A stretch of DNA of 64,000 nt from Palsa-506 sp963755815 (GCA_963755815.1 CAVWLF010000018.1:1-64000); one strand, 5' to 3'; positions 8,828 to 17,852 are shown, counted from the stretch's first letter. The notes: generated by a model not told the origin, from the letters alone. Numbers and translations are program-made.

Positions 8828-9637
8828 CTACCGGGGGAGGAAGTCCAGCAGCAGCCGGTTGATCGTGTCGGGAGCCTCCAGCTGCATCCAGTGGCCGGGG
8901 CCGCTGACCCGCTCGTAGCGCCAGGGACCAGCCACGTTCTCGGCCGAATCGGTCATCTGCGTCTCAGTCAGGGCCATGTCACCGCTGCTCCATATCCCCA
9001 TGGTCGGTGCCTGCACGGCCGGCAGCGCCAGCGGAGGCGCTACCCAGGACTCGGCGGGCAGGTTGGCCCGGTACCAGTTGAGGCCGGGCGTCAGGGAATT
9101 CGTGGCCTCCAGCTCGGCGATGACGGCCTCGGCGTCCGGGTGACCGGACCAGGACCGGAAGTTGGCCCAGTCGTTGTCGCTGAGCCATTGCTCCGCAACG
9201 CCGGCGAACTGGAACAGGAGCATGTACCAGGACTTCTCGCACTGTTCCAGCGTCCTTCGGAACGTCGACGGGTGGCCGACCGACAGCAGGACGAGGTGAT
9301 CGACCCGGTCAGGTACCAGCGACGCGAGCACCCATCCCAGCGCCGCTCCCCAGTCGTGGCCCACGACGTGGGCCCGCTCCGCCCCGGCATCGCTCAGGAC
9401 GGCCATGACGTCTCCCGCCAGTGCGGGGAGGGAGTACGAACCGGCCGCCCCGGGCTTGTCCGAGCGCCCGTAACCGCGCAGGTCAGGGACGATGACCCGG
9501 AACCCGGCGGCGGCCAGGACCGGGACCTGGTTGCGCCACAGCCGTCCCGAGTCGGGGAACCCGTGCAGGAGGATCACCGGCCGGCCCTCCCCGGTCACCT
9601 CATACTCGATGCCCGCGTCGACTGCCTGGGCTCTCAC
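8828..9637 (-). CDS. Alpha/beta hydrolase, epoxide-hydrolase/dehalogenase-like
   Basis: A 269-residue alpha/beta-hydrolase. The oxyanion-hole motif HGFPDS is at 25-30. The nucleophile elbow GHDWGA puts Asp95 where serine hydrolases have Ser, which points to epoxide hydrolase or haloalkane dehalogenase chemistry through a covalent ester. His249 in GPGHWMQ is the general base. A helical cap lies between about 130 and 200. Its GTG overlaps the stop of the FAD-dependent oxidoreductase by four bases, so an epoxide made by that enzyme could be the substrate; this pairing is inference. Confidence 0.8.
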   Translation of the reverse strand: MRAQAVDAGIEYEVTGEGRPVILLHGFPDSGRLWRNQVPVLAAAGFRVIVPDLRGYGRSDKPGAAGSYSLPALAGDVMAVLSDAGAERAHVVGHDWGAALGWVLASLVPDRVDHLVLLSVGHPSTFRRTLEQCEKSWYMLLFQFAGVAEQWLSDNDWANFRSWSGHPDAEAVIAELEATNSLTPGLNWYRANLPAESWVAPPLALPAVQAPTMGIWSSGDMALTETQMTDSAENVAGPWRYERVSGPGHWMQLEAPDTINRLLLDFLPR

Positions 9638-11055
9638 GACTCCCCCTCAGCACCGTTGACGATGGATAGCAGCCTGGCCCGGCCCGGGGCCGGGATCGGC
9701 TCGTCGCGCCACCCGCCGCCCAGAGCGGTGATCTTGCCGAGCAGGCCCGGGCGGGCCGCCACGTCAGTGGCCCGGCTCAGCAGCATGACGACGCTGACGA
9801 AGGCACGCAGGCAGTCGGGGTCCTTGACGGCCGCGCTGGCCAGGGCGTGGCCGATCTCCCAGCCGGGATCGGCCGGGCGGTACTCGCCGCCGCCGATGAG
9901 AGCGTCGATCTCGGCCAGCCGGTGCCGATCACCCGCCCGCGTGTCGCGATACCAGGGCTCGACCGTCTCGGCCGTGGCGTGGTGGAAGGAACAGGCGAAC
10001 TCCCAGGGATCGTCCAGACCGGTCCCGGCGATCGTGTCACGCAACAGCACGGCCTGCAGCATCCCGATCGAGACGCCCCGGCCTACCGTCGGATTAGTGC
10101 ACGCCCAGGCGTCGCCGACGGCTACCACTCCGGTAGCCACCGCGGTGCCGTCGACCATCAGGTTCCGGTGGCGATCCTCGATCCCGGCCATCACCATCAC
10201 CCGGTCGTCGATCGGCTGCCCATCCAGCCAGTGCGCCACCAGCGGCAAGGAACGGACCGCCCGCGCCCAGATCGCAGGGTCGCGCAAGGGACGCAGAGCC
10301 TTGTCCCTGGCGCTGGTCACCAGCGTGACGCTCCAGGTGCCGTTGTCGGCCGGCAGCGTCAGGGCCGAGATAGTACCGAGGTGCGTGAGCAAGCCCCCCT
10401 GCGCCGGGGGGATCCTGCCGTCGGCCGAGCGAAAGTGCCGCCCGTAGTAGATGAAGCCGCAGTCATCGACCTCATCGCGCGGGGCCCGGGCGCCGATCGC
10501 CTCGAGCCACCGGGGCAGCGGCGAGCGCCGGCCGGTCATGTCCACGACAAGATCGGCAGTTATCTCCTCGCCCGTGTCGAGGCGAACCCCGGCCACGTGC
10601 GGCACACCGCCGCGAGCGGAAGGCCCGGTGACGAGCCCGGCGACGACAGCGCCTCTTCTGATCTCCAGCCGCGGGACACGCCCGGCCACCGACGCGACGG
10701 CTGCCTCAACCACGCATCGCCGGCCGGAGATGCACTCGAACCGGTCATCCTCGTCGCGAGCCGGGCCCCGGAGCGCCTCGGGGGCATTGCGGACGGGGTT
10801 GATGCAAACGGCCCCCGCGGCGGCCAGGGCCTGCTTCACCTCGGGCAGTTCCGAGTCGAGGAGGCGACCGTAACGGGCCAGGAAGAAATGCGGAAGCCGG
10901 AATTGGCTGACCCCTTTACGCGGCCAGGCGGCCCAGATCTCCGCCGCCCCGGCGGGCGGCGCCCCGGCGTCTCGCTCCAGGACCGTCACCTCGTGGCCAT
11001 CCCCGCACAGCAGCAGGGCAGCACCCAGGCCGACGACCCCGGCACCGGCAATCAC
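9634..11055 (-). CDS. FAD-dependent oxidoreductase / monooxygenase-like
   Basis: About 473 residues. The N-terminus has the FAD-binding Rossmann signature GAGVVGLGAALLL followed by VTVLERD. A second FAD motif, the GD segment VVAVGDAWACTNPTVGRG, is near residue 310, as in flavin monooxygenases of the PHBH/halogenase group. The first GTG leaves almost no residues before the Rossmann glycines. Upstream in frame there is no ATG, GTG or TTG, only ATC four codons earlier, placed seven bases after GGAGGG. Initiation at that ATC is therefore possible. The gene is coupled to the downstream hydrolase. Confidence 0.75.
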   Translation of the reverse strand: MIAGAGVVGLGAALLLCGDGHEVTVLERDAGAPPAGAAEIWAAWPRKGVSQFRLPHFFLARYGRLLDSELPEVKQALAAAGAVCINPVRNAPEALRGPARDEDDRFECISGRRCVVEAAVASVAGRVPRLEIRRGAVVAGLVTGPSARGGVPHVAGVRLDTGEEITADLVVDMTGRRSPLPRWLEAIGARAPRDEVDDCGFIYYGRHFRSADGRIPPAQGGLLTHLGTISALTLPADNGTWSVTLVTSARDKALRPLRDPAIWARAVRSLPLVAHWLDGQPIDDRVMVMAGIEDRHRNLMVDGTAVATGVVAVGDAWACTNPTVGRGVSIGMLQAVLLRDTIAGTGLDDPWEFACSFHHATAETVEPWYRDTRAGDRHRLAEIDALIGGGEYRPADPGWEIGHALASAAVKDPDCLRAFVSVVMLLSRATDVAARPGLLGKITALGGGWRDEPIPAPGRARLLSIVNGAEGES

Positions 11056-11230
11056 GATCCTGGCGATGGCTACTCCCTCCCGTCCCGGGCGGCGCTCCGG
11101 GAATCAGCTGGCGGGCCACCTGACCCGCCAGCAGGACAGCCGGCGACTGTGCAAGCGACATGCCGCAAGTGTGATGGCCAGATGGAGAAGCAAAGCCGCA
11201 GGCGGTCGCGCTCACCGCGGGCGGCGGCCG

Positions 11231-11275
11231 CGGCCAGCGCCCCGTCACCGTGATCTGGTGGCGGGGCGCTGGCCG
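11231..11275 (-). terminator. Long GC hairpin, probable terminator
   Basis: Two perfectly complementary 14-base arms (CGGCCAGCGCCCCG and its complement) at 11231-11244 and 11262-11275, with further pairing of the inner bases, make a stem of nearly 20 pairs. It lies about 80 bases past the stop of the small basic protein gene and ahead of the FAD oxidoreductase. There is no U tract, as is common in actinomycetes. The surrounding 11056-11352 holds no gene I can support. Confidence 0.55.
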
Positions 11276-11352
11276 GCGTTATGCGCACCGCGGGCTGAGC
11301 CTGGTCCGGCCCGGCATGACATGCCCGGGTGCCCGGCTGACCGGAAGGGCGG

Positions 11353-11550
11353 TCATCTTTCCAGTCCAGCGCGCAGCCGCAGGGCCTTGCGGATGGCCCG
11401 GCGGATTCGCCGTTCGGCCCGCTCGGCCCGCCGCGCTGCCCTGGCCAGCGCAGCGAACTGCCGCGCCCGGCGCTGCTGCTGGACCTGTGCCAGCATCTCG
11501 CGGCGCCGGTCATCGACGACCTGGCGGGCCACACGTGGGTGCATGTGCAC
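11353..11550 (-). CDS. Small Arg-rich basic protein, function unknown
   Basis: About 65 residues, extremely rich in Arg and Ala, predicted to be one long helix (MHPRVARQVVDDRRREML and onward, with repeated RRAERAERR-type steps). The ribosome site AAGGAGG sits eight bases before the GTG at 11550; an ATG six bases further (11544) is the alternative start. No signal peptide or membrane segment is seen. The charge would suit nucleic acid or membrane-surface binding, but no family is recognised. A terminator-like hairpin follows and a pair of direct repeats precedes it. Confidence 0.6.
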   Translation of the reverse strand: MHMHPRVARQVVDDRRREMLAQVQQQRRARQFAALARAARRAERAERRIRRAIRKALRLRAGLER

Positions 11551-11635
11551 GTGACTCACCTCCTTCCGGTGCTGTTGAGGATGGGATGATGCGGCTGATG
11601 GACGGGATGGCACGGCCCGCGGCAATCCGGCGGAG

Positions 11636-11677
11636 TGGGACTGGCGCTTGGGCCGGAATGGGACAGGCGCTTTGGCC
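11636..11677. promoter_or_regulatory. Pair of 19-bp direct repeats upstream of the small basic protein gene
   Basis: TGGGACTGGCGCTTGGGCC at 11636 and TGGGACAGGCGCTTTGGCC at 11659 differ at two bases and are spaced 23 bases start to start, about two helical turns. They lie 86-127 bases upstream of the GTG at 11550, in a stretch (11551-11823) without any other gene. They look like a two-site binding region for an activator. The regulator is not identifiable. Confidence 0.45.
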
Positions 11678-11857
11678 CGACGGCCCGGACGCCTGCCCGC
11701 GCTGATGATCACGGTCAGGTGCGGGTCACCCGGTAGATCGCAACGACGACGCGGCTAGCCAAGATGGCTCCGGGGCCGGCCTCATGTGACGCCGACGCGA
11801 ATCGGTGACCTGGACCGGTACGGCTAGCCGTCCGAACGGCCTGACGTGGCCAGACGT

Positions 11858-12019
11858 TCAGCCATCGAGAGCCTGGCACCGCCCGCGGTCTCGGGCCGGC
11901 CCAGGAACTGGACGCCGGTAATCCCGGTACGGGCCTTGCTGACGCCGTTCAGCCGTGCCGGTCGCCATCTCGGACCGCGCAAAAGCGCGGGGCTGATACC
12001 AACGCTGTTTAAACGCCAT
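11858..12019 (-). CDS. Possible small protein, reading frame ambiguous
   Basis: An ATG at 12019 stands seven bases after a perfect AGGAGG and opens a 53-residue frame beginning MAFKQRWYQPRAFARSEM, rich in Arg, Gln and Tyr. A second frame over the same DNA, from GTG 12027 to a TAG at 11824 (67 residues, containing RLNGVSKARTGITGVQFLG), has the higher third-position GC expected of coding sequence here. The ribosome site favours the first, codon bias the second. No family is recognised, and it may not be a gene at all. Confidence 0.3.
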   Translation of the reverse strand: MAFKQRWYQPRAFARSEMATGTAERRQQGPYRDYRRPVPGPARDRGRCQALDG

Positions 12020-12123
12020 GACGACACCTCCTGACCGCTGACGGATATGGCCTGCACCATAAACAGAGCCGGACCGCGCCCACCTGATACACGTGTCGTC
12101 AACTTGGGCCGGCGGGCGGCCCG

Positions 12124-14247
12124 TTACGGGGTGGGTCCCGCGGGTACCCGGCCGGTGACCCGGGTGCCGCGGCCCGGGGCGGAGGTGATCTCGATGGTGC
12201 CGCCGAGCGCGGCCACGCGGTCCGATATGCCCTGCAGCCCGGTGCCCAGCGGGGTGGTGGCCTGGTCGAAGCCCTTGCCGTCATCCTCGACGGTGAAGGT
12301 CAGGCACTGGCCCTCGTGGCCGAGCGACACGCGCGCCACGGTCGCCTGGGCGTATTTCGCAACGTTCTGCAATGCCTCCAGGACGCAGAAATACAGCGCC
12401 GCCTCGACGTCCTGGGAGTACCGGCCGACCGCGGGGGCCTCGACCGTGACCGGAAGCGCCGCCTTGCGCGCCCGGGCCTCGAGCGCGGCGGGCAGCCCGA
12501 GGTCGGCCAGCAGCGGCGGGTAGATCCCGTGGGCGAGTTCCCTCAGCTCTTTCAGCGCCTCGCCGGCCTGGAGCTCGGTCTGGGCCAGCAGGTCAGCGGC
12601 CTCATCGGGCGAGCTCGTCACGACCTGGCGGGCCAGCCCGAGTGAGATCCGCAGCGCGACGAGCTGCTGCTGCGCGCCGTCGTGCAGGTTGCGCTCCAGC
12701 CCTCGCCTGGCCTCATCAGCCGCGCTGACCAGCCGCTGCCGGGACGCCCGCAGATCCTCGATCAGCCCGACGTTACGCAGCACCAGGCCGGCTTGGGCGG
12801 CCACGTCCCGCACCAGCCGGTCCCCGGCCGGGGTCAGCGGCTCGCGCGGCGAGCAGGTGACCCGCAGCGCGCCCAGCCGCTCACCGCGGTGCTCCACGGC
12901 AAAAGCCCGGGTGCGGCCATCGGGCCCGGCGGCGGCCACCAGGCCGGCCGGGAGGCCGGCCGGCTCGGCCGCGTCCGGCCAGGCGGCCTCCATCCGCTCG
13001 ATACCGCCGCTGCGCAGCCACACCTCGGCCCGCTCGGCGCCGGTGGCCTCCACCAGCATGCGTGCCATGCTGGGCAGCACATCCTCGGTTGAGAACGTGC
13101 CGGCGATCCGCCCGGCGAACTCGGACAGCACCTCATACGGCGTCGCCCGCCGGCCATACACCAGCCGGTCGGCCACCAGCCCGGCCCGGGCCCGGACCGG
13201 CTGCAAGGCCACGGCGGCCAGCGCCGCAGCGGCGAAAGTCAGCCCGCTGCTGCCCGACCGCCCGGTGGCCGCGCCGACCGCCACCACGACCACCGCGTAG
13301 ATCGCGGTGAACGCCGCGGCCACCAGCCCGGCCACCACCGTCCTCCGGACCACGACATCGAGGTCATACAGCCGGTACCGCAGCACCGCCACCGCGCAGG
13401 CCAGCGGAATGCCGACCACCGGGGTCAGCACCAGCAGGGCCCAGAGCAAGGTACCGACCGGTCCGTTGCCGCCACCGGTGATCAGGCCCCCGGCGACCAG
13501 CAGCGCCAGCATGACCACGGTCAGCACGCCTACATAGCCCAGCCAGGCCAGCTGCTGGCGCAGTTCGGCACTCGCGCCGCGCCGCCGCACGAACACTGAC
13601 ACCACCGCCAGCACCGCCGTGATCACCGCGAGTACCGCGATCACCGCGAGCAGGTCGCTGAACCAGCCATGCCGGGGGAAGAGCCCCACCGGAGCCCGGT
13701 AAGCAACCCCCGCGGCCAGCAGCGCGTTGGTCAGCCCGCCATCGACGGTCGTGCCCCCCTGGAGCTGCTGCGCTACGGCACCGGCCAGCACCACGAACGC
13801 GCCCCACAGCACCGGCCGCCAGCGCCGCGACGGCAACCGGCCGTCCGGGAACAGCAAGACCAGGAAGACCACCTGAATGAGGGCGAGCACCGCCGTGCCC
13901 CCCGACAGCGCGCCAACCGGCCGCACCGCGGGCAGCGACCCGGGCGCCGCGGCCAGGCCCCGCAGTGCATACTGCTCCGCGAACAGGCTCACCGCCAGCA
14001 GCAACCCGATCAGCTCGAGCAGCCAGCCAATGGCGTTACCGGGCATCCGGGTCGTGATCAGGCCGCCGATCCCGGCATAGAGGGCGATCGCCATGGCCCC
14101 CAGCACGTAGAAGGCGATCCGGCCCGCGTCCATCACGCCCGCATTGAGCCCGAGCAGCACCAGCGTTGCGACCAGCACGAGCAGGGTGAATCCCGGCAGG
14201 GCCCAGCCCGCCGTGCGGGCCCGGGGCCGGCCGGCCAGGACAGTCAT
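12124..14247 (-). CDS. Sensor histidine kinase, NarL/HisKA_3 type with GAF domain
   Basis: A 707-residue membrane kinase. About eight hydrophobic segments fill residues 15-350. A GAF-like region follows at roughly 380-500 (LSEFAGRIAGTFSTEDVLPSM onward). The dimerisation helix contains the phospho-acceptor histidine in RNLHDGAQQQ near residue 530. The HATPase_c domain shows LQNVAKYAQA (N box), VEDDGKGFD and GTGLQGISDRV (G boxes). It would phosphorylate a NarL-type response regulator, but none is encoded beside it, so its partner and signal are unknown. It is transcribed divergently from the pentapeptide-DinB gene. Confidence 0.9.
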   Translation of the reverse strand: MTVLAGRPRARTAGWALPGFTLLVLVATLVLLGLNAGVMDAGRIAFYVLGAMAIALYAGIGGLITTRMPGNAIGWLLELIGLLLAVSLFAEQYALRGLAAAPGSLPAVRPVGALSGGTAVLALIQVVFLVLLFPDGRLPSRRWRPVLWGAFVVLAGAVAQQLQGGTTVDGGLTNALLAAGVAYRAPVGLFPRHGWFSDLLAVIAVLAVITAVLAVVSVFVRRRGASAELRQQLAWLGYVGVLTVVMLALLVAGGLITGGGNGPVGTLLWALLVLTPVVGIPLACAVAVLRYRLYDLDVVVRRTVVAGLVAAAFTAIYAVVVVAVGAATGRSGSSGLTFAAAALAAVALQPVRARAGLVADRLVYGRRATPYEVLSEFAGRIAGTFSTEDVLPSMARMLVEATGAERAEVWLRSGGIERMEAAWPDAAEPAGLPAGLVAAAGPDGRTRAFAVEHRGERLGALRVTCSPREPLTPAGDRLVRDVAAQAGLVLRNVGLIEDLRASRQRLVSAADEARRGLERNLHDGAQQQLVALRISLGLARQVVTSSPDEAADLLAQTELQAGEALKELRELAHGIYPPLLADLGLPAALEARARKAALPVTVEAPAVGRYSQDVEAALYFCVLEALQNVAKYAQATVARVSLGHEGQCLTFTVEDDGKGFDQATTPLGTGLQGISDRVAALGGTIEITSAPGRGTRVTGRVPAGPTP

Positions 14248-14407
14248 GGACCCGATTCTGGCCTGCGCCGCGAATCAGGACCAGGGTGCGAGCCACCTCT
14301 CTGCCGCTCGTGCCAGCCTCCGGGCCAGGCCGTCACGCCGCGTCACCGGCAGGTCACGGCGGCCGGACGATCTGGCCGCTCCGCGGCCGGCCTGGCACGA
14401 TGGCCCG

Positions 14408-15196
14408 ATGGAGGCCAACGCGCAGTTCGGACCGCACCGGTTCGACGCCGGCCAGGGCGGCGGCAGCGAGGAGTTCCGGCGAGCCAGATTCGACGTCGCG
14501 GACCTGCGCGGCGCCCGGTTCACCGACTGTGACCTGACCGGCCTGACGATCCGGGACGGCTGGCTGGTCGACGTCAGCATCTCCGGCTACCTCAGTAACG
14601 TCACCGTCAATGGCGTCGACGTGACCCGGTTCGTCGGCGCCGAGCTGGACCGGCGGCACCCCGAGCGCGTGCAGTTCCGCGAGGTCCGGACGGCCGCCGA
14701 TGTCCGGGCCATGTGGGACACCATCGAGCGGCTGTGGGCGCTGGCCACCGAGCGGGCCGGGCGGCTGCCGGCGGCGGCGCTGACTCAGCCGGTCAACGAG
14801 GAGTGGTCGTTCGCGCAGACGCTGCGCCATCTGGTCTTCATCACCGACGCCTGGGCGAGCCGCACGGTGCTGGACGAGGAAAGGCCGTACCACCCGATCG
14901 GGCTGCCGCAGAGCTGGTACCCGGCCGCGGACGCGGCCGGGCTCGGCATCGACCTGGCCGCGCAGCCCGGCTACGACGACATCCTGGCCGCCCGCGCGGA
15001 CCGGATGGCCGTGATCCGCCGGATCGTGGCCGGGCTGACCGATGACGGCCTCGGCCGGCTGTGCCGCCAGTCGCCCGCACCCGGTTACCCGGAGGAAGAC
15101 CGCACCGTCGCCGATTGCGTCGCCGTGGTCATGGACGAGGAGATCGAGCACTACCGGTTCGCGGTGCGCGACCTGACGGTGCTGGAATCCAGCTAG
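14408..15196 (+). CDS. Pentapeptide-repeat / DinB-like fusion protein
   Basis: A 262-residue two-part protein. Residues 20-60 carry a few pentapeptide-repeat units (FRRARFDVADLRGARFTDCDL), which form a short right-handed beta-helix. Residues 90-260 are a DinB-type four-helix bundle: the first His is in LRHLVF and others in EIEHYRF near the C-terminus, where metal ligands lie in the family. DinB-like proteins include thiol-dependent transferases as well as proteins of unknown function. The ATG at 14408 was chosen because it starts the recognisable domain. It is a single-gene unit, about 170 bases from the VOC gene. Confidence 0.75.
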   Translation: MEANAQFGPHRFDAGQGGGSEEFRRARFDVADLRGARFTDCDLTGLTIRDGWLVDVSISGYLSNVTVNGVDVTRFVGAELDRRHPERVQFREVRTAADVRAMWDTIERLWALATERAGRLPAAALTQPVNEEWSFAQTLRHLVFITDAWASRTVLDEERPYHPIGLPQSWYPAADAAGLGIDLAAQPGYDDILAARADRMAVIRRIVAGLTDDGLGRLCRQSPAPGYPEEDRTVADCVAVVMDEEIEHYRFAVRDLTVLESS

Positions 15197-15368
15197 CCAA
15201 CCGGCCGCCGCGCAGGTCGTCAGCGTGCGCGGCGGCCCGGCGTCAGGCGCGGCCGGCCCGGTCGCGCCGGGGGGCGGAGGGCGCAGGCGGGAACCACCGG
15301 GGGGCCTCCTTCATGGCTCAGCGGTGACGGCTAACGTCATCCCTAGAGCAACCCCTAAGGAGGCCGCG

Positions 15369-16046
15369 ATGAGTACGACTGAGGACCAGGGCAGCGACGC
15401 GAGCGGGACTGGCGCCAAGAGTGTTGACCTGAAGCTCGAAGTGGTCGTCATCCCGGTCTCGGATGCCGATCGCGCGAAAGAGTTCTACGGCAGGCTCGGG
15501 TGGCGGCTCGACGCCGACTTCGCCTTCGATAACGGCTTCCGGGTCGTCCAGTTCACGCCGCCAGGCTCCGGGAACTCACTCCAGTTCGGCACGAACATCA
15601 CCTCGGCCGCGCCCGGGTCGGCCCGCGGCCTGTACCTGGTCGTCTCCGACATCGAGGCGGCGCGCGACAACCTCGTTGCCCGCGGGGCCGAGGTCAGTGA
15701 GGTGTTTCACGCCGGGACGCCGGGCGCTCAGTTCCAGCCCGAGAGCGCGGGCGGTCGCGTGACCGGGCTCGCACCGGATGACGCCAGCTACGGCTCCTTC
15801 GCCACGTTCAGCGATCCGGACGGCAACGGCTGGCTGCTGCAGGAGATCACCACGCGGCTGCCCGGCCGGATCGACGCCGCGGAGACGGCCTTCGCATCCA
15901 CCGCGGATCTGGCCAGCGCGATGCGGCGGGCCGAGGCCGCGCACGGTGAGCACGAGAAGCGGATCGGCCATGCCGACGCGAACTGGCCCGACTGGTACGC
16001 CGACTACATGGCGCGCGAGCAGGCCGGGACGGAACTGCCGAGATGA
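15369..16046 (+). CDS. VOC (glyoxalase-like) family protein
   Basis: A 225-residue protein with one full VOC module. It has LEVVVIPVSDADRAKEFYGRLGW near residue 20, SLQFGTNI in the first half, GLYLVVSDIEAARDNLVARGAEV at the start of the second, and FSDPDGNGWLLQEI, in which the Glu is the usual metal ligand. About 60 helical residues follow (residues 165-225). AAGGAGG lies eight bases before the ATG at 15369. Its TGA overlaps the ATG of the disulfide oxidoreductase (ATGA), so the pair is co-translated. The substrate is unknown; a role in reactive-compound detoxification would fit. Confidence 0.8.
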   Translation: MSTTEDQGSDASGTGAKSVDLKLEVVVIPVSDADRAKEFYGRLGWRLDADFAFDNGFRVVQFTPPGSGNSLQFGTNITSAAPGSARGLYLVVSDIEAARDNLVARGAEVSEVFHAGTPGAQFQPESAGGRVTGLAPDDASYGSFATFSDPDGNGWLLQEITTRLPGRIDAAETAFASTADLASAMRRAEAAHGEHEKRIGHADANWPDWYADYMAREQAGTELPR

Positions 16047-17423
16047 GCGACTATGACGTGATCGTGCTCGGCGGCGGGGCGCCGGGCGAGCATTGCGCGG
16101 CGGCGCTGGCGGCGCGCGGGCAGCACGTGGCGGTGGTTGAGCGGGAACTGGTCGGCGGCGAGTGCTCCTACTGGGCTTGCATTCCGTCCAAGTCGCTGCT
16201 GCGCCCGGGCGAAGCGGTGCAGGGCGCGCGCGACGTCGGCGCGAGCGCGCAGGTCGACGTTCAGGCCGCGCTGGCCTGGCGGGATTTCATGGTGTCGAAC
16301 TATTCCGACGCCGGCCAGCAGCGCTGGCTGGCGGGCCGCGGCATCGACTTGCTGCGCGGCACGGGCCTGGCTGGCCGGCACCGGCGTGGTCGAAGTCGAC
16401 GGCACCCCGCACACCGCGGAGCACATCGTGGTGGCGACCGGCGCCGCTCCGTTCGTGCCGCCGGTCCCCGGACTCCGTGAGCTCGAGGGCGTCTGGGGAA
16501 CCCGCGAGGCGACCAGCATGAAGGCCGTCCCGCGCCGCCTGCTGGTGCTGGGCGGCGGGTCCGCGGGCGTCGAGCTCGCGCAGGTCGTGCGGGGTCTGGG
16601 CGGCGAGGCGGTGCTCGTCGAGGGCGCCGACCACCTGATTCCGCGCGAGCCTGCGCCGCTGGGCCAGGCGCTCGGCGAGGCTCTGCGCCGGGACGGGATC
16701 GAGCTGATGCTCGGGATCCACGCCACCGCCGCGCGGCGCGACGGCGAGGAGTACGTCCTGCAGCTTGATGGCGGTACCGAGCTGCGGGGCGATCGGCTGC
16801 TCGTGGCCACCGGCCGGCGCCCGCGGGTCGAGGGGATCGGCCTGGAGACGGTGGGCATTACGCCCAACCCGCACGGAATCGCCGTTGACGAGCACCTGCG
16901 CGCAGGCGAGCGCCTGTGGGCGATCGGTGACGTCAACGGCATCTGGCCGCTGACCCACGTCGGCGAATACGAGGGCGACGTGGTCGCGGCGAACATCACC
17001 GGCCACCCGCGTCCCACGAACTACGAAGCCGTCCCCCGGGTCACCTATACCGACCCGCAGGCCGCGGCAGTGGGCGCGGCCGAAGCGGCCTACAGCGCCA
17101 CCACGCCGCTGTCCGAGGTGCCGAAGACCGCCACCTACACGCACGCCTACGCCGAATCCGGCGGATTCCTGACGCTGCTCAGCGACGGCCAGCGGCTGAC
17201 CGGCGCCTACGCGCTCGGGCCCGAAGCCGGCGAGTGGCTGCAGCAGGCCACGCTGGCCATCCGCGCACGCGTCCCGATCGAGGTACTCAGCGACACGATC
17301 CAGCCCTTCCCCAGCTTCTCCGGGATCTACGGCGTCACGCTGGAGGCCCTCAGCATGCAGATCGCCGACATGCCACCACCGGCCAGCCCGATGGACGCGC
17401 GGATGGCACACGTGCCGGATTAA
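16043..17423 (+). pseudogene. FAD/NAD pyridine nucleotide-disulfide oxidoreductase, one frameshift
   Basis: About 459 residues when repaired. It has the N-terminal FAD site VIVLGGGAPGEHCA, the redox disulfide C41-x4-C46 (ECSYWACIPSK), the NAD site LLVLGGGSAGVELAQV, and the FAD motif LWAIGDVNGIWPLTHVGEYEG. The interface domain carries PFPSFSGIYG where lipoamide dehydrogenases have a His-Pro-containing motif, so the usual catalytic His-Glu pair is absent and it is not a standard dihydrolipoamide dehydrogenase or mercuric reductase. The frame breaks at 16366-16380 (CCTGGCTGGCCGG), consistent with a four-base duplication or one extra base. It is coupled to the upstream VOC gene. Confidence 0.8.
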
Positions 17424-17440
17424 GCCGGACGGCCGCGCGG

Positions 17441-17836
17441 TCAGTGGGCGTAGCGGCCGCGGTAGTACTCGAAGACGAAGCCGACCGCGCTGAAGATCAC
17501 GAAGAGCAGCCCGATCAGGAACATCCACCAGCCGACCGCCACGCCCATGGCCGCGGTGGCCGCCGACAGGCCCATGAAAAGCGGCCACCAGCTATGCGGG
17601 CTGAAGAAGCCGATCTCACCGGTCCCCTGCGCGATCTCGCCCTCGGTGTCATCCTCGGGCCGTTTCGGCAGCCGCCGGCCGGTGAACAGCACGTAGAACC
17701 CGGTCAGGAACGCCAGCGCGACGGACAGCGCGAGCGCCGTGGTTCCGGTCGGGTCGTGGGAGAAGTGCCAGTACACGATGTCCGAGCCGCCGAAGAACGC
17801 CGCGCAGCCCAGGAACAGCCAGCCCTCGACCTTCAT
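17441..17836 (-). CDS. ctaF: Cytochrome c oxidase subunit IV, actinobacterial type
   Basis: A 131-residue membrane protein with four hydrophobic segments (GWLFLGCAAFFGGSDIVYW, LALSVALAFLTGFYVLF, WWPLFMGLSAATAAMGVAVGWW and IGLLFVIFSAVGFVFEYYRG) and the IGFFSPHSWWPL loop typical of actinobacterial CtaF. It is a small structural subunit of the aa3 oxidase in the bc1-aa3 supercomplex. It lies 16 bases downstream of ctaD in the same minus-strand operon. The start at 17836 gives the usual family length. Confidence 0.92.
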   Translation of the reverse strand: MKVEGWLFLGCAAFFGGSDIVYWHFSHDPTGTTALALSVALAFLTGFYVLFTGRRLPKRPEDDTEGEIAQGTGEIGFFSPHSWWPLFMGLSAATAAMGVAVGWWMFLIGLLFVIFSAVGFVFEYYRGRYAH

Positions 17837-17852
17837 GGAGAAACCCCTCCCG

